Shown: piece after piece, positions 33,908 to 42,360 of the stretch
Layout: each line of letters starts with the position of its first letter
Numbering within the stretch: the first letter of the stretch is position 1
Assembly (NCBI GenBank): GCA_022448955.1
Contig: JAKVCU010000072.1
Span: 1-54,049 of the forward strand
Direction: 5' to 3'
Length of the DNA stretch: 54,049 nucleotides
Origin: Saprospiraceae bacterium
Lineage (GTDB): Bacteria; Bacteroidota; Bacteroidia; Chitinophagales; Saprospiraceae
Program-made: the position numbers and the translations under genes
Notes under the pieces: generated by a model
What the model was told of the DNA's origin: nothing
The model's input: the letters and a program-made list of their open reading frames with translations, nothing else
The model's database searches: none

Positions 33908-35461
33908 TTACTTAAGCAACTTTTCAAAAGCCTTGGCTGGCTGAATGAGATGACCGGACTGATTACCAGATTTGGTCTTCATCCCTGTTTTATCTAATAT
34001 TTGGTAAGCCTCTTTTGTGCTAATATCTGGTTTCACTGCTTTCATCATTCCAATAAAGCCAGCAACATAGGGACAAGCCATTGATGTGCCATTGTAAGCG
34101 CCATAAGCGTTATTTGGAATGGTGGAGTAGATGCCTACGCCAGGAGCAGCTAAACCCATTTTGATATCTTTCACAAAATTGGAAAATGAAGCCAGCTTTA
34201 AGTCTGAATCGATTGCTGCTACTCCGATGACACCAGGCGCATTTACAGGAGAATAATCTTTGGCATTCATTTTTGAATTACCTGCCGCTGCAACCACAAT
34301 TACATTTTTGTCATTAGCGTATTTTACTGCTTTTGCGTAAGCGCGTTGGCGACTCTGATTAGAACGCCCACCTAAGCTCATAGAAATCACATCTACCCCT
34401 TTGTCGGCAGCTTCTAACATTCCTTTAATGATGGTTTGCTGAGTTCCCATTCCAGAAGCACTAAGCACTTTTATGCTTGTGAGTTGAACAAATGAATTGT
34501 TTGGTGCATAAGAAGCCACACCTACCCCATTATTCGAGACTGCAGCTGCAATCCCTGCGCAGTGTGTACCGTGGCCGCGTGGATCGTTGTCATACTTCGA
34601 CTGGATCGAAACAAAATTGCCGTTAATATCTTCGTGCTTTGCATCCACTCCTGTATCAAGGATAGCTACAACCGCTTTTTTCTTAGGTTGAATACTATTA
34701 TCTCTGAGATAAGTATAAAGCTGATCTACATTCATGGCTTCAAACCCCCACATTTCTTGTAAACCAGGATCGTTGATACCGAACTTTCTATTAACCTTAG
34801 GTAATGTTTTTTGCATTTCCATCGGGTCTAACTGAATAAGTTCGTTTTCTTCTAACCAATCAAGATGTCCACTATTTTGTAAATGAATAACAACTTCTTG
34901 GAATTGATCAATTTGATGATCTGGAATATTGACTAGGTAATAATCATCCAAATCAGTAAAATCATCATCTGCTGGATAGAATGCACGTTCTAGGCTGAGA
35001 TCATACTTCTCAACAATTTTTGAAAGTAGTGCTACATTTTTGCCATCTGCTACTTCTATTAGAAGTTCTCCATTAGGATCAAGATTTGAAATATCTGTTT
35101 TTGATTCAGTTGTAGTATTAGTTTCTACAAACTGAAAAGATTTGGCTAAAGCCAAATGATAGTAACCATATAGGCCTAAAGAAAGTACGACTAAGCCAAT
35201 AGTCATCAATTTTCTATTTTTGGAAAGTATTTGTAAGGTCCATCCAAAAGCAGCCATAACACCTAAGTCTCTGATCAGAACAGGCATTTTCAAATCAACC
35301 GGGCCTAAATTTAGTGGAAAACTTAGGAAGTATAATCCTAATGCAGTGAATAATCCAATTCTAAAAAACTTACTAATGGCTTCATCTTTATAAAAGTAAA
35401 ACCAACCAGCCAGCGCAACAACCGTTCCCACGAATCCTAAACTATACAATGTCCAAGCCAT
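33908..35461 (-). CDS. Membrane-anchored S8 subtilisin-like serine protease
   Basis: The 517-residue protein begins with four hydrophobic spans (about 4-24, 34-55, 64-80, 87-107), then an I9-like propeptide (about 130-215, LDPNGELLIEVADGKNVALL), and a peptidase S8 domain (about 260-517). The catalytic triad is present: Asp in AILDTGVDAKHED, His in RGHGTHCAGIAAA and Ser in NGTSMACPYVAGF, with oxyanion Asn in VVAAAGNSK. The presence of the multi-span N-terminus in place of a signal peptide is unusual for a subtilase. It leads the operon with the arrestin-like and membrane proteins. Substrates are unknown; quality control or maturation of membrane or surface proteins is possible. Confidence 0.88.
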   Translation of the reverse strand: MAWTLYSLGFVGTVVALAGWFYFYKDEAISKFFRIGLFTALGLYFLSFPLNLGPVDLKMPVLIRDLGVMAAFGWTLQILSKNRKLMTIGLVVLSLGLYGYYHLALAKSFQFVETNTTTESKTDISNLDPNGELLIEVADGKNVALLSKIVEKYDLSLERAFYPADDDFTDLDDYYLVNIPDHQIDQFQEVVIHLQNSGHLDWLEENELIQLDPMEMQKTLPKVNRKFGINDPGLQEMWGFEAMNVDQLYTYLRDNSIQPKKKAVVAILDTGVDAKHEDINGNFVSIQSKYDNDPRGHGTHCAGIAAAVSNNGVGVASYAPNNSFVQLTSIKVLSASGMGTQQTIIKGMLEAADKGVDVISMSLGGRSNQSRQRAYAKAVKYANDKNVIVVAAAGNSKMNAKDYSPVNAPGVIGVAAIDSDLKLASFSNFVKDIKMGLAAPGVGIYSTIPNNAYGAYNGTSMACPYVAGFIGMMKAVKPDISTKEAYQILDKTGMKTKSGNQSGHLIQPAKAFEKLLK

Positions 35462-35731
35462 AATTATATTTTGGTAAATTTGATGAAAATAAATTCTTCC
35501 ACTTGCTTAAACTAAGGTATTTTTCATAAATTTTCAAGACAAGAAGATGAGTACAAGGATTTTATCTCCTAAGCGAAACTATAATTCGACTAGCAGTTGC
35601 CTTGGTCATCTCTCTAATCATTTTTTTATTCCTTTAAGTTATCCTTCAACCTTCGCAACAAATAAAGCGTTTACATAAAACATGAATAAATGATCATGTA
35701 TTTTTATAATAAAATGTCCGCAAACAACCTT

Positions 35732-35758
35732 TTTGCTTGGTAATAATTTTTATTTTTG
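35732..35758 (+). promoter_or_regulatory. Probable trxB promoter
   Basis: TTTG at 35732 and TATTTTTG (TAnnTTTG) at 35751-35758 lie 33 bases before the trxB ATG. The -7 match is full; the 15-base distance to TTTG is shorter than the usual about 19-21, so the -33 assignment is weak. The remainder of the 330-base spacer 35462-35791 shows no gene or hairpin. Confidence 0.5.
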
Positions 35759-35791
35759 CGGAGTTATCTTAGAATTTAAACTAACATATCT

Positions 35792-36736
35792 ATGTCTAAT
35801 AATATTGAACGTCACAACTGTATTATTATTGGTTCGGGGCCTGCTGGCTATACAGCTGCTGTTTATGCTGCCAGAGCGAATATGAAACCAGTACTATTTA
35901 CAGGTAAGGAACCAGGAGGTCAATTAATGATTACTACAGATGTAGAAAATTACCCTGGTTATCCAGATGGTATTATGGGACCAGAGATGATGGAAAATTT
36001 CAAAAAACAGGCAGAACGTTTTGGAACGGATATCCGTTACGAGATGATCACTAAAGTAGATTTTTCAGGTCCAGTACATAAAATTTGGACAGAGGGCGAT
36101 ACAGAAATCCATGGTGATACCATCATCATTTCTACTGGTGCTAGTGCAAAATGGTTAGGTTTAGAATCTGAGCAAAAGTATGCTAATAAGGGAGTTTCAG
36201 CTTGTGCGGTTTGTGATGGTTTTTTCTATCGTGGTAAAGAAGTAGCTGTAGTCGGTGGTGGAGACACGGCTGCTGAAGAAGCTACTTATCTGGCGAAATT
36301 GTGCCCCAAAGTACACATGATCATTCGCAGAGATGAAATGCGTGCCTCTAAAATCATGCAAGAACGTGTGATGAAAACAGAGAATATCGTAGTTCACTGG
36401 AATACAGAAACAGAGGAAATCTATGGAGGTGACTTCGTTGAAGGTGCAAGAGTTAGAAATAACAAAACAAATGAGGTAACGGACTTGCCAGTTAAAGGGT
36501 TTTTCGTTGCTATTGGCCATAAACCCAATACAGATATCTTCAAAGATTGGTTAAGCATGGACAATGTTGGTTACTTAGTAACAAAAGCAGATACATCCAA
36601 AACCAATGTAGAAGGAGTCTTCGCTAGTGGAGATGCACAGGATAGTGTTTATCGCCAAGCGGTAACAGCTGCAGGAACAGGCTGTATGGCCGCTTTGGAT
36701 GCAGAACGCTACTTAGTGGAGAAAGGCATTATTTAG
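35792..36736 (+). CDS. trxB: Thioredoxin reductase
   Basis: The 314-residue flavoprotein has the FAD motif GSGPAGYTAAVYAARA (residues about 13-28), the redox-active CxxC in SACAVCDGFFYRG (about 135-147), the NADPH motif VGGGDTAAEEATYL (about 153-166) and the C-terminal FAD motif GVFASGDAQDSVYRQA. It moves electrons from NADPH to thioredoxin in the cytosol. Length matches TrxB. The gene is alone on its strand with its own promoter, and ends in a long hairpin before the convergent ACP phosphodiesterase gene. Confidence 0.96.
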   Translation: MSNNIERHNCIIIGSGPAGYTAAVYAARANMKPVLFTGKEPGGQLMITTDVENYPGYPDGIMGPEMMENFKKQAERFGTDIRYEMITKVDFSGPVHKIWTEGDTEIHGDTIIISTGASAKWLGLESEQKYANKGVSACAVCDGFFYRGKEVAVVGGGDTAAEEATYLAKLCPKVHMIIRRDEMRASKIMQERVMKTENIVVHWNTETEEIYGGDFVEGARVRNNKTNEVTDLPVKGFFVAIGHKPNTDIFKDWLSMDNVGYLVTKADTSKTNVEGVFASGDAQDSVYRQAVTAAGTGCMAALDAERYLVEKGII

Positions 36737-36755
36737 TAATCTTGAGATGATGTGG

Positions 36756-36813
36756 CTTTGTGAGGAAGAGAGTTTGGGTTTAGTTGACTCAATTTTCTCA
36801 CCCCCTCACAAAG
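36756..36813. terminator. Hairpin between convergent trxB and ACP phosphodiesterase genes
   Basis: CTTTGTGAGG (36756-36765) and CCTCACAAAG (36804-36813) form a perfect 10-bp stem around a 38-base internal loop. It lies 19 bases after the trxB stop and just before the convergent stop at 36829. There is no U tract, so termination strength is uncertain. Confidence 0.5.
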
Positions 36814-36828
36814 TCTCATACCCCCCCC

Positions 36829-37416
36829 TCACTCACACTCCCCACACTGTTCTGCCACAAAATGCTGCACATCGGGGAAAAATGTAATGAATTCAGCTCT
36901 AAAGATGTCTAAATCTTTGATTAAAGTCATTGGTGCATCATTGAGCATATCTGGAACACTAACTCTAGATTTCATTCGATTAAAAGTAAAAGCTAGTCCT
37001 TCTTCTTTTCCATATTCCATCAACCAATTATCTTTTATCCAGTAAGGTAATCGTTGGCCTAATTTGCCTGGCATCAAATCGAGGTTGCGAAGCAATACAT
37101 CATAAGCTTGAGCGGTAAATTCATTTAGGCTTTGACCAGAAAAAAGAGAAAAATTATTGGCGAGTAAATAGTCGTAATAAATATCGATCACAACTGGAGC
37201 ATACTTGCTATGATTCGCTCGCAAGCGGCGAACGCCCTGTAAAACGATAGGATGATTGTCTGTGTAGGTATCAATTCCTCTATGCAGGCGAATGCCATCT
37301 TGAACCCCACTGGAATAGTTCTGAACATCTCTATTCTTCAAAAAATCGGCAATAAAATTGCCAATCATGAGCTCTTCATTTTGACAAGAAAGGAAAAGAT
37401 GGGCTAAAAAATTCAT
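36829..37416 (-). CDS. ACP phosphodiesterase-like protein (AcpH/DUF479)
   Basis: A 195-residue protein that starts MNFLAHLFLSCQNEELMIGN and continues with FIADFLKN, GIRLHRGIDTYTDNHP and a DIYYDYLLAN segment. These are the conserved His/Asp residues of the AcpH family, which removes the phosphopantetheine arm from acyl carrier protein and belongs to the HD-like metal hydrolases. Length matches the family (about 190-200). It is a single gene convergent with trxB. The biochemical role in Bacteroidota has not been settled, so I leave the symbol blank. Confidence 0.85.
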   Translation of the reverse strand: MNFLAHLFLSCQNEELMIGNFIADFLKNRDVQNYSSGVQDGIRLHRGIDTYTDNHPIVLQGVRRLRANHSKYAPVVIDIYYDYLLANNFSLFSGQSLNEFTAQAYDVLLRNLDLMPGKLGQRLPYWIKDNWLMEYGKEEGLAFTFNRMKSRVSVPDMLNDAPMTLIKDLDIFRAEFITFFPDVQHFVAEQCGECE

Positions 37417-37476
37417 GCTTTAATGTAAGGCATGCCAGAGAATAAAAAAACAAAATCAACAACTTAATTTTTCTGC

Positions 37477-37508
37477 TTTGTTAATTCGGCCTTGAAAAGC
37501 TATATTTG
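37477..37508 (+). promoter_or_regulatory. Consensus promoter of ychF
   Basis: TTTG (37477-37480), a 20-base spacer and TATATTTG (37501-37508) match the Bacteroidota housekeeping promoter TTTG-N19-21-TAnnTTTG completely. The element lies 42 bases before the ychF ATG and is the best promoter in the window. Confidence 0.85.
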
Positions 37509-37550
37509 CGGCGATTTTGAATACAACAAGAAAGATATAAAAATTACGAT

Positions 37551-38648
37551 ATGGGATTACAGTGTGGTATTGTTGGCCTCCCAAATGTTGGAAAATCCAC
37601 TCTTTTTAATGCGCTAACTTCTGCGAAAGCTTTGGCAGCGAACTATCCATTTGCGACAAAAGATCCAAACTTAGGAATAATTACAGTTCCTGATCCACGT
37701 TTGGATGAGTTAGCGAAATTGGTCAATCCTCAAAAGATTTTACCTACAACTATCGAGATTTTAGATATTGCAGGTTTGATTAAAGGTGCCAGTCAAGGAG
37801 AAGGATTGGGAAACCAATTCTTGGCCAATATTCGAGAAGTGGACGCTATTTGCCACGTAGTGAGATGTTTTGAAAATGACAATGTAATTCACGTTGATGG
37901 AAGCGTTGATCCTTGTCGTGATAAAGATATCATTGACACAGAGCTCATCTTAAAAGACATCGAAACCGTTGAAAAACGACTAGAGAAGCTCAAAAAAATG
38001 GCGAAAAGCCAGGATAAAGAGATTTTAAAAAATTTAGCGACAGCTGAAAAAATCTTAACCCACTTAGAAAGTGAAAACCCTGCTAGATCATTAGAATTAG
38101 GTGATGATGAGCAGCCATTATTGAAAGAAATGATGTTGCTTACTGCAAAACCTATTTTATACATCTGCAATGTAGATGAAGAATCTGTACATGAAGGAAA
38201 TCAGCACACTAAAGCATTCAAGGAAAAAGTAGCAGCTGAAAATGCAGAGGTGATCTTAATTAGTGCAGGTATCGAAGCAGATATTGCGGAATTGGAAGAT
38301 CCGGAAGAACGCAAAGAGTTCTTGGAAGATATGGGATTAAATGAACCAGGTGTGAATCGTGTAATCAGAGGGTGTTACCAACTCCTTGATTTGATTACTT
38401 ACTTTACGGCAGGTGAGAAAGAAGTACGTGCTTGGACGATTAGAGTAGGTACAAAAGCGCCTCAAGCTGCTGGTGTGATTCACTCCGACTTTGAAAAAGG
38501 TTTCATTCGTGCAGAGGTGATCAGATATGCTGATTATGTTGCCCTAGGCTCTGAGCAAGCAGTGAAAGAAGCTGGAAAAATGGGTGTAGAAGGAAAAGAA
38601 TATGTAGTTGGCGACGGTGATGTGATGCATTTCCGTTTTAATGTATAA
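37551..38648 (+). CDS. ychF: Redox-regulated ATPase YchF
   Basis: A 365-residue Obg-family P-loop NTPase. P-loop GLPNVGKST (about 8-16), switch II DIAGLIKGASQGEGLGNQF, an NVDE-type specificity motif (ICNVDEESVH, about 205), a helical insert and a C-terminal TGS domain (YFTAGEKEVRAWTI, ending DVMHFRFNV). The NxxE motif in place of NKxD explains its preference for ATP. YchF/Ola1 binds ribosomes and the stress response depends on it. Length matches the family. The following pseudouridine synthase starts five bases after the stop, so the two genes form an operon. Confidence 0.97.
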   Translation: MGLQCGIVGLPNVGKSTLFNALTSAKALAANYPFATKDPNLGIITVPDPRLDELAKLVNPQKILPTTIEILDIAGLIKGASQGEGLGNQFLANIREVDAICHVVRCFENDNVIHVDGSVDPCRDKDIIDTELILKDIETVEKRLEKLKKMAKSQDKEILKNLATAEKILTHLESENPARSLELGDDEQPLLKEMMLLTAKPILYICNVDEESVHEGNQHTKAFKEKVAAENAEVILISAGIEADIAELEDPEERKEFLEDMGLNEPGVNRVIRGCYQLLDLITYFTAGEKEVRAWTIRVGTKAPQAAGVIHSDFEKGFIRAEVIRYADYVALGSEQAVKEAGKMGVEGKEYVVGDGDVMHFRFNV

Positions 38649-38653
38649 GCAAT

Positions 38654-39238
38654 TTGGACTATTTCATTATCAATAAACCTTTTGGCTATTTAAGTCAATT
38701 TACCAGGGAAATTCCTGAGCATAAAGTTTTAGGCGATTTGTATGATTTCCCACCTGATGTCTATCCAGTAGGTAGATTGGACAGAGATAGTGAGGGTTTA
38801 TTGATTTTGACGAATGATAAAAGACTCAATAGTAGGTTACTAAACCCAAAGAATGCCCACCAACGCACCTATTGGGCACAAGTGGAAGGAGAGCCCACTC
38901 CTGAAGCCATTAATGCACTTCAAAAAGGAGTAAGCATTAAAATCAACAAAAAGACGCACCATAGCCTTCCTACCGAAGCGACCATTATTCCTGCACCAGC
39001 AGAAGTTCCAGAGCGTGACCCTCCAGTACGCTTCCGCAAATCTATACCAACCACTTGGCTAGAATTAAAACTTACAGAAGGGAAAAATCGACAAGTTCGT
39101 AAAATGTGTGCCAAGGTGGGATTCCCAGTACTGCGTTTACTTAGAGTGCAAATTGAAGATTTGAAAATCCCATCTTTTGAAATAGGTACAGTTAGGCGAA
39201 TGGACGAAAAACACTTATTTCGTCTATTGAAGCTGTAA
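38654..39238 (+). CDS. RsuA/RluE-type pseudouridine synthase
   Basis: A 194-residue protein that begins with DYFIINKPFGYLSQF and has the catalytic Asp segment PVGRLDRDSEGLLILTNDK (about 36-54), RTYWAQVEG and LTEGKNRQVRKMCAKVGFPV. There is no S4 domain, as in RluE/RluF-like small synthases; RluE acts on 23S rRNA near U2457. It starts with TTG five bases after the ychF stop; no ATG exists nearby in the frame, so the TTG is well supported. It is co-transcribed with ychF, which fits a ribosome-related unit. Confidence 0.88.
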   Translation: MDYFIINKPFGYLSQFTREIPEHKVLGDLYDFPPDVYPVGRLDRDSEGLLILTNDKRLNSRLLNPKNAHQRTYWAQVEGEPTPEAINALQKGVSIKINKKTHHSLPTEATIIPAPAEVPERDPPVRFRKSIPTTWLELKLTEGKNRQVRKMCAKVGFPVLRLLRVQIEDLKIPSFEIGTVRRMDEKHLFRLLKL

Positions 39239-39240
39239 GC

Positions 39241-39810
39241 TTATTCTACTTCAACAATCATTTCTATTTCAACGGCAATATCTCTTGGTAAAGAGCCCAT
39301 TCCTACTGCTGCACGGGCGTGTTTGCCCTTTTCGCCAAATACTTCTACCATGAAATCAGAAAAGCCGTTAATGACTTCAGGGTGATTCGTAAAATCAGGT
39401 GTCGCATTGACCATACCTAGTACTTTGACGATACGTTTTACCTTATCTAGATCTCCAATTTCTGCTTTCAGGGCAGCTAATTGCAAAATACCTACTCGGC
39501 GCGCAGCTTTGTAGCCTTCTTCTTCTGTTAGGTCAGCTCCTACTTTACCCTTGATATACTCGCCATTTTCCATTTTTGGGCCTTTTCCCGCCATAAATAC
39601 CAAGTTGCCTGTTCGTACAGCGTTTACGTAATTAGCAACCGGCTTGGAAGCTTCTGGCAGTGTAATACCCATTTTTTCCAACTTGGCTTCTATATCTTCT
39701 TGGGGAGTGGTTTGTGCTTTGGCTACTTCTGGCTCTGTGGATGTATTTTCAGCATTATTGCCACATGCAGATAATAACATAACTAAAACAACAACATATA
39801 ATAATCTCAT
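39241..39810 (-). CDS. RidA-family lipoprotein
   Basis: The 189-residue product has a lipoprotein signal ending MLLSAC (Cys16), a 30-residue linker, and a full RidA/YjgF domain (about 46-189: PVANYVNAVRTGNLVFMAGK, ending VEIEMIVEVE). The key Arg of the active site cleft is present in HARAAVGMGSLPRDIAVEIE. Cytosolic RidA removes reactive enamines and imines; an exported, lipid-anchored form is unusual, so the substrate must be periplasmic or the anchoring is to the inner membrane. It is convergent with the pseudouridine synthase at two bases distance. Confidence 0.88.
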   Translation of the reverse strand: MRLLYVVVLVMLLSACGNNAENTSTEPEVAKAQTTPQEDIEAKLEKMGITLPEASKPVANYVNAVRTGNLVFMAGKGPKMENGEYIKGKVGADLTEEEGYKAARRVGILQLAALKAEIGDLDKVKRIVKVLGMVNATPDFTNHPEVINGFSDFMVEVFGEKGKHARAAVGMGSLPRDIAVEIEMIVEVE

Positions 39811-39866
39811 ACCTTTGATTGATAGTTAGGAATTACCTAAAATACCGCTCCACTTTCGTAAAACAA

Positions 39867-39903
39867 AAAATGCGTAGCAAGAATCTCTCTTACTACGCAT
39901 TTT
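39867..39903 (-). terminator. Rho-independent terminator of accD
   Basis: On the minus strand AAAATGCGTAG, a 15-base loop and CTACGCATTTT form an 11-bp stem followed by TTTTTTG. It lies 21 bases after the accD stop and upstream of the RidA lipoprotein gene. Confidence 0.85.
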
Positions 39904-39924
39904 ATTAGCAGATAAAACTTTATT

Positions 39925-40773
39925 TTAATCCTTCGTATCAAAGAAGTACAATAAATCTGCAATTCTTTCTTTCATTTCAGAACGATCAACAATAAAGTCT
40001 AAGAAACCATGATCTAAAAGGAATTCAGAAGTTTGGAAGCCTTCCGGCAAATCTCTTTTGATCGTTTCTTTAATTACCCTTGGCCCTGCAAAACCGATTA
40101 ATGCTTTTGGTTCAGCAAAGTTTACATCACCTAACATTGCAAAGGAAGCCGTTACACCACCAGTTGTAGGATCTGTCAAGAAAGAGAAATAAGGTAATTT
40201 AGCTTTGGCTAATTGCGTAAGTTTTGCAGATGTTTTAGCCATTTGCATCAGCGAAAAAGCAGACTCCATCATGCGAGCACCACCAGACTTGGAGATAATC
40301 ATAAATGGTGTACGATTTTCAATGGCATAATCGATTGCTCTTGCGATACGCTCACCCACTACTGATCCCATCGAACCACCAATGAATTTAAAATCCATGG
40401 CTGCGATCGTTAACGGTTTGCGATTTACCTTACCTGTAGCAACGGTAATTGCGTCAGTCACATCATTTTTCTTTCTGGCTGAAGCCAAACGCTCTGTATA
40501 TGGTTTGAGGTCTTTAAATTCTAGAAAATCTTTTGATTGATACTCATCAAAAAGAATTTTGTAATTGCCATCATAAATTAAGTCGAAATAATCATAAGAT
40601 CCAATTCTAACATGATAATTACAGAAAGGACATTTAAAGTGGTTTTCCTTCAATTCCTTCATCGTACTAGTCTGCTTACAAGACTTACACTGATACCAAA
40701 GTCCTTCAGGAGTGTCCTTTTTGTTACGAGTAGCTGTTTGAATACCGTCTTTAAGTCGTTTAAACCAACCCAT
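39925..40773 (-). CDS. accD: Acetyl-CoA carboxylase carboxyltransferase beta subunit
   Basis: A 282-residue subunit with a four-cysteine zinc ribbon at residues about 28-50 (CKSC and CPFC), then the crotonase-like carboxyltransferase fold: PLTIAAMDFKFIGGSMGSV, PFMIISKSGGARM and LTDPTTGGVTASFAMLGD, then FAGPRVIKETI. It pairs with AccA to make malonyl-CoA for fatty acid synthesis. Length is normal. It is alone on the minus strand; accA is not in the window. A TACGTTTG motif abuts the start codon but is judged a coincidence. Confidence 0.96.
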   Translation of the reverse strand: MGWFKRLKDGIQTATRNKKDTPEGLWYQCKSCKQTSTMKELKENHFKCPFCNYHVRIGSYDYFDLIYDGNYKILFDEYQSKDFLEFKDLKPYTERLASARKKNDVTDAITVATGKVNRKPLTIAAMDFKFIGGSMGSVVGERIARAIDYAIENRTPFMIISKSGGARMMESAFSLMQMAKTSAKLTQLAKAKLPYFSFLTDPTTGGVTASFAMLGDVNFAEPKALIGFAGPRVIKETIKRDLPEGFQTSEFLLDHGFLDFIVDRSEMKERIADLLYFFDTKD

Positions 40774-41018
40774 GCAAACGTATTTTGTTTTTCAGCTTTT
40801 GGATAGATTCCTAACCAAGAGATAGCTGTTCGAAATAAATTAGGCCTATGCCTAAAACGATTAGAGTTTATTCATCAATAACCATTCTAAGGTTACAATG
40901 TCATAAAATCAATGGCCAAAAATAAAACGGAAAGCTTGAAGAGCAAAATAAATGGCTTTCCAAATTCGGAAAAATGCAGATTCAAGTAAAATACCAATGA
41001 GCTTTTCAATAATAAAAG

Positions 41019-41050
41019 AGGGTGAAGAACAACAATCTGCTCTTCACCCT
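41019..41050 (-). terminator. Rho-independent terminator of hemE
   Basis: AGGGTGAAGA, a 12-base loop and TCTTCACCCT make a perfect 10-bp stem 24 bases after the hemE stop; on the minus strand it is followed by CTTTTATTATT. The preceding spacer down to accD (40774-41018) shows no gene. Confidence 0.85.
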
Positions 41051-41073
41051 ATTATTTTTATTTCTTTAATTCC

Positions 41074-42120
41074 TTAACTTACTAAAGACGACTCGTATCG
41101 ATATGCCTTCACCGTATTCACAAATGCTTTCACACTATCTAGTGGCGTATCAGGATAAACACCGTGGCCTAAATTGGCAATATGCTTAGAACCGAAGTTT
41201 TGAAGCATCGCTTTGGTAGCCTTTTCTACTTCTGCTGTAGGTGCATATAATTGGCAAGGATCCAAGTTTCCTTGTAAAACTTTATCTGTACCGATTAGTT
41301 CTCTAGCCAATTCAGGATTTGTATTCCAATCTAAGCCTATCGTCTGGCAGTTGATTTTGCCTAAATCTTCCAATACAAACCATGCTCCTTTCGCAAATAC
41401 AGTAACAGGAACATCTTCGATGGACTCTGCAATACGCTTAATATAAGGTAAAGCAAAGGTCTTATACTGCTCAGGAGTAAGAATACCTGCCCATGAGTCA
41501 AATACTTGAATCAAATTGGCACCGTGTTTCACCTTCGTTTTTAAGTAGGCAATCGTAGTTGTCGTAATTTTTTCCAATAAACGATGTGCGACAGCTGGCT
41601 GACTGTACAATAATTTCTTTGCTTTTGAAAACGTCTTACTACCACTTCCCTCAACCATGTAGGAAAGAATCGTCCAAGGTGCACCCGCAAATCCAATTAA
41701 TGGAACACGCCCATTCAACTCTTTCTTGGTGATATCCAACGACTCATACACATAAGGCAAATTCGCAGCAGCCTCCTCCCCTTCTAACAATCTTTCTACA
41801 TCTGCCATCGTCTGGATGGTCTTTGGAAATAATGGCCCTTTCTTTTCCACTAACTCATAATCTAAGCCCATGGCTTCTGGAATCACCAAAATATCAGAGA
41901 AGATAATGGCCGCATCAACATCTAACTCATCCACTGGCTGAATGGTTACTTCAGCAGCTAAAGAAGGTGTCGTAGCTAATTCTTTAAATCCAGAAAGCTT
42001 AGAGCGGATAGCTCTGTATTGTGGTAAGATTCTTCCTGCTTGACGCATCATCCATACGGGTGGGCGTTCAACCTCTTCCCCATTGGCAGTTCTGATCAGT
42101 AAGTCATTTTCTAATTTCAT
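41074..42120 (-). CDS. hemE: Uroporphyrinogen decarboxylase
   Basis: The 348-residue enzyme has the two HemE signatures: [18 protein letters not shown] (about 19-36, with the active-site Arg) and [20 protein letters not shown] (about 143-162). The active-site Asp is in [13 protein letters not shown], and VFDSWAGIL and GHGVYPDTP follow. It removes four carboxyl groups of uroporphyrinogen III to make coproporphyrinogen III in heme synthesis. Length matches the family. A TATGTTTG element lies four bases upstream of the ATG, so transcription could start at the start codon. Confidence 0.97.
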   Translation of the reverse strand: MKLENDLLIRTANGEEVERPPVWMMRQAGRILPQYRAIRSKLSGFKELATTPSLAAEVTIQPVDELDVDAAIIFSDILVIPEAMGLDYELVEKKGPLFPKTIQTMADVERLLEGEEAAANLPYVYESLDITKKELNGRVPLIGFAGAPWTILSYMVEGSGSKTFSKAKKLLYSQPAVAHRLLEKITTTTIAYLKTKVKHGANLIQVFDSWAGILTPEQYKTFALPYIKRIAESIEDVPVTVFAKGAWFVLEDLGKINCQTIGLDWNTNPELARELIGTDKVLQGNLDPCQLYAPTAEVEKATKAMLQNFGSKHIANLGHGVYPDTPLDSVKAFVNTVKAYRYESSLVS

Positions 42121-42360
42121 GCTGCAAACATACAGGTGAAAAATTTCCCATGCACCTAAACACTTTGCATTTTACTCAATTTTTACAATTGTCAAAAAAA
42201 GAAAATTGCGACTGAGGAAAATATTGCTATAAATTAAGGCATTTCTTAAGAACTAAACGTGCCCTTCAAACTTACTAGACGATGGAGGAAGATGATAAAA
42301 GAGTGAAATTTTAGCGATTTTTCTATATTTTGGCAATTCTAATCAACTAACATAACTGCG

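Noticed and set aside
40775-40782. TAnnTTTG element (TACGTTTG) one base before accD
   Set aside because: A start site from it would lie inside the coding sequence, the N-terminus is well conserved, and no -33 element is visible.
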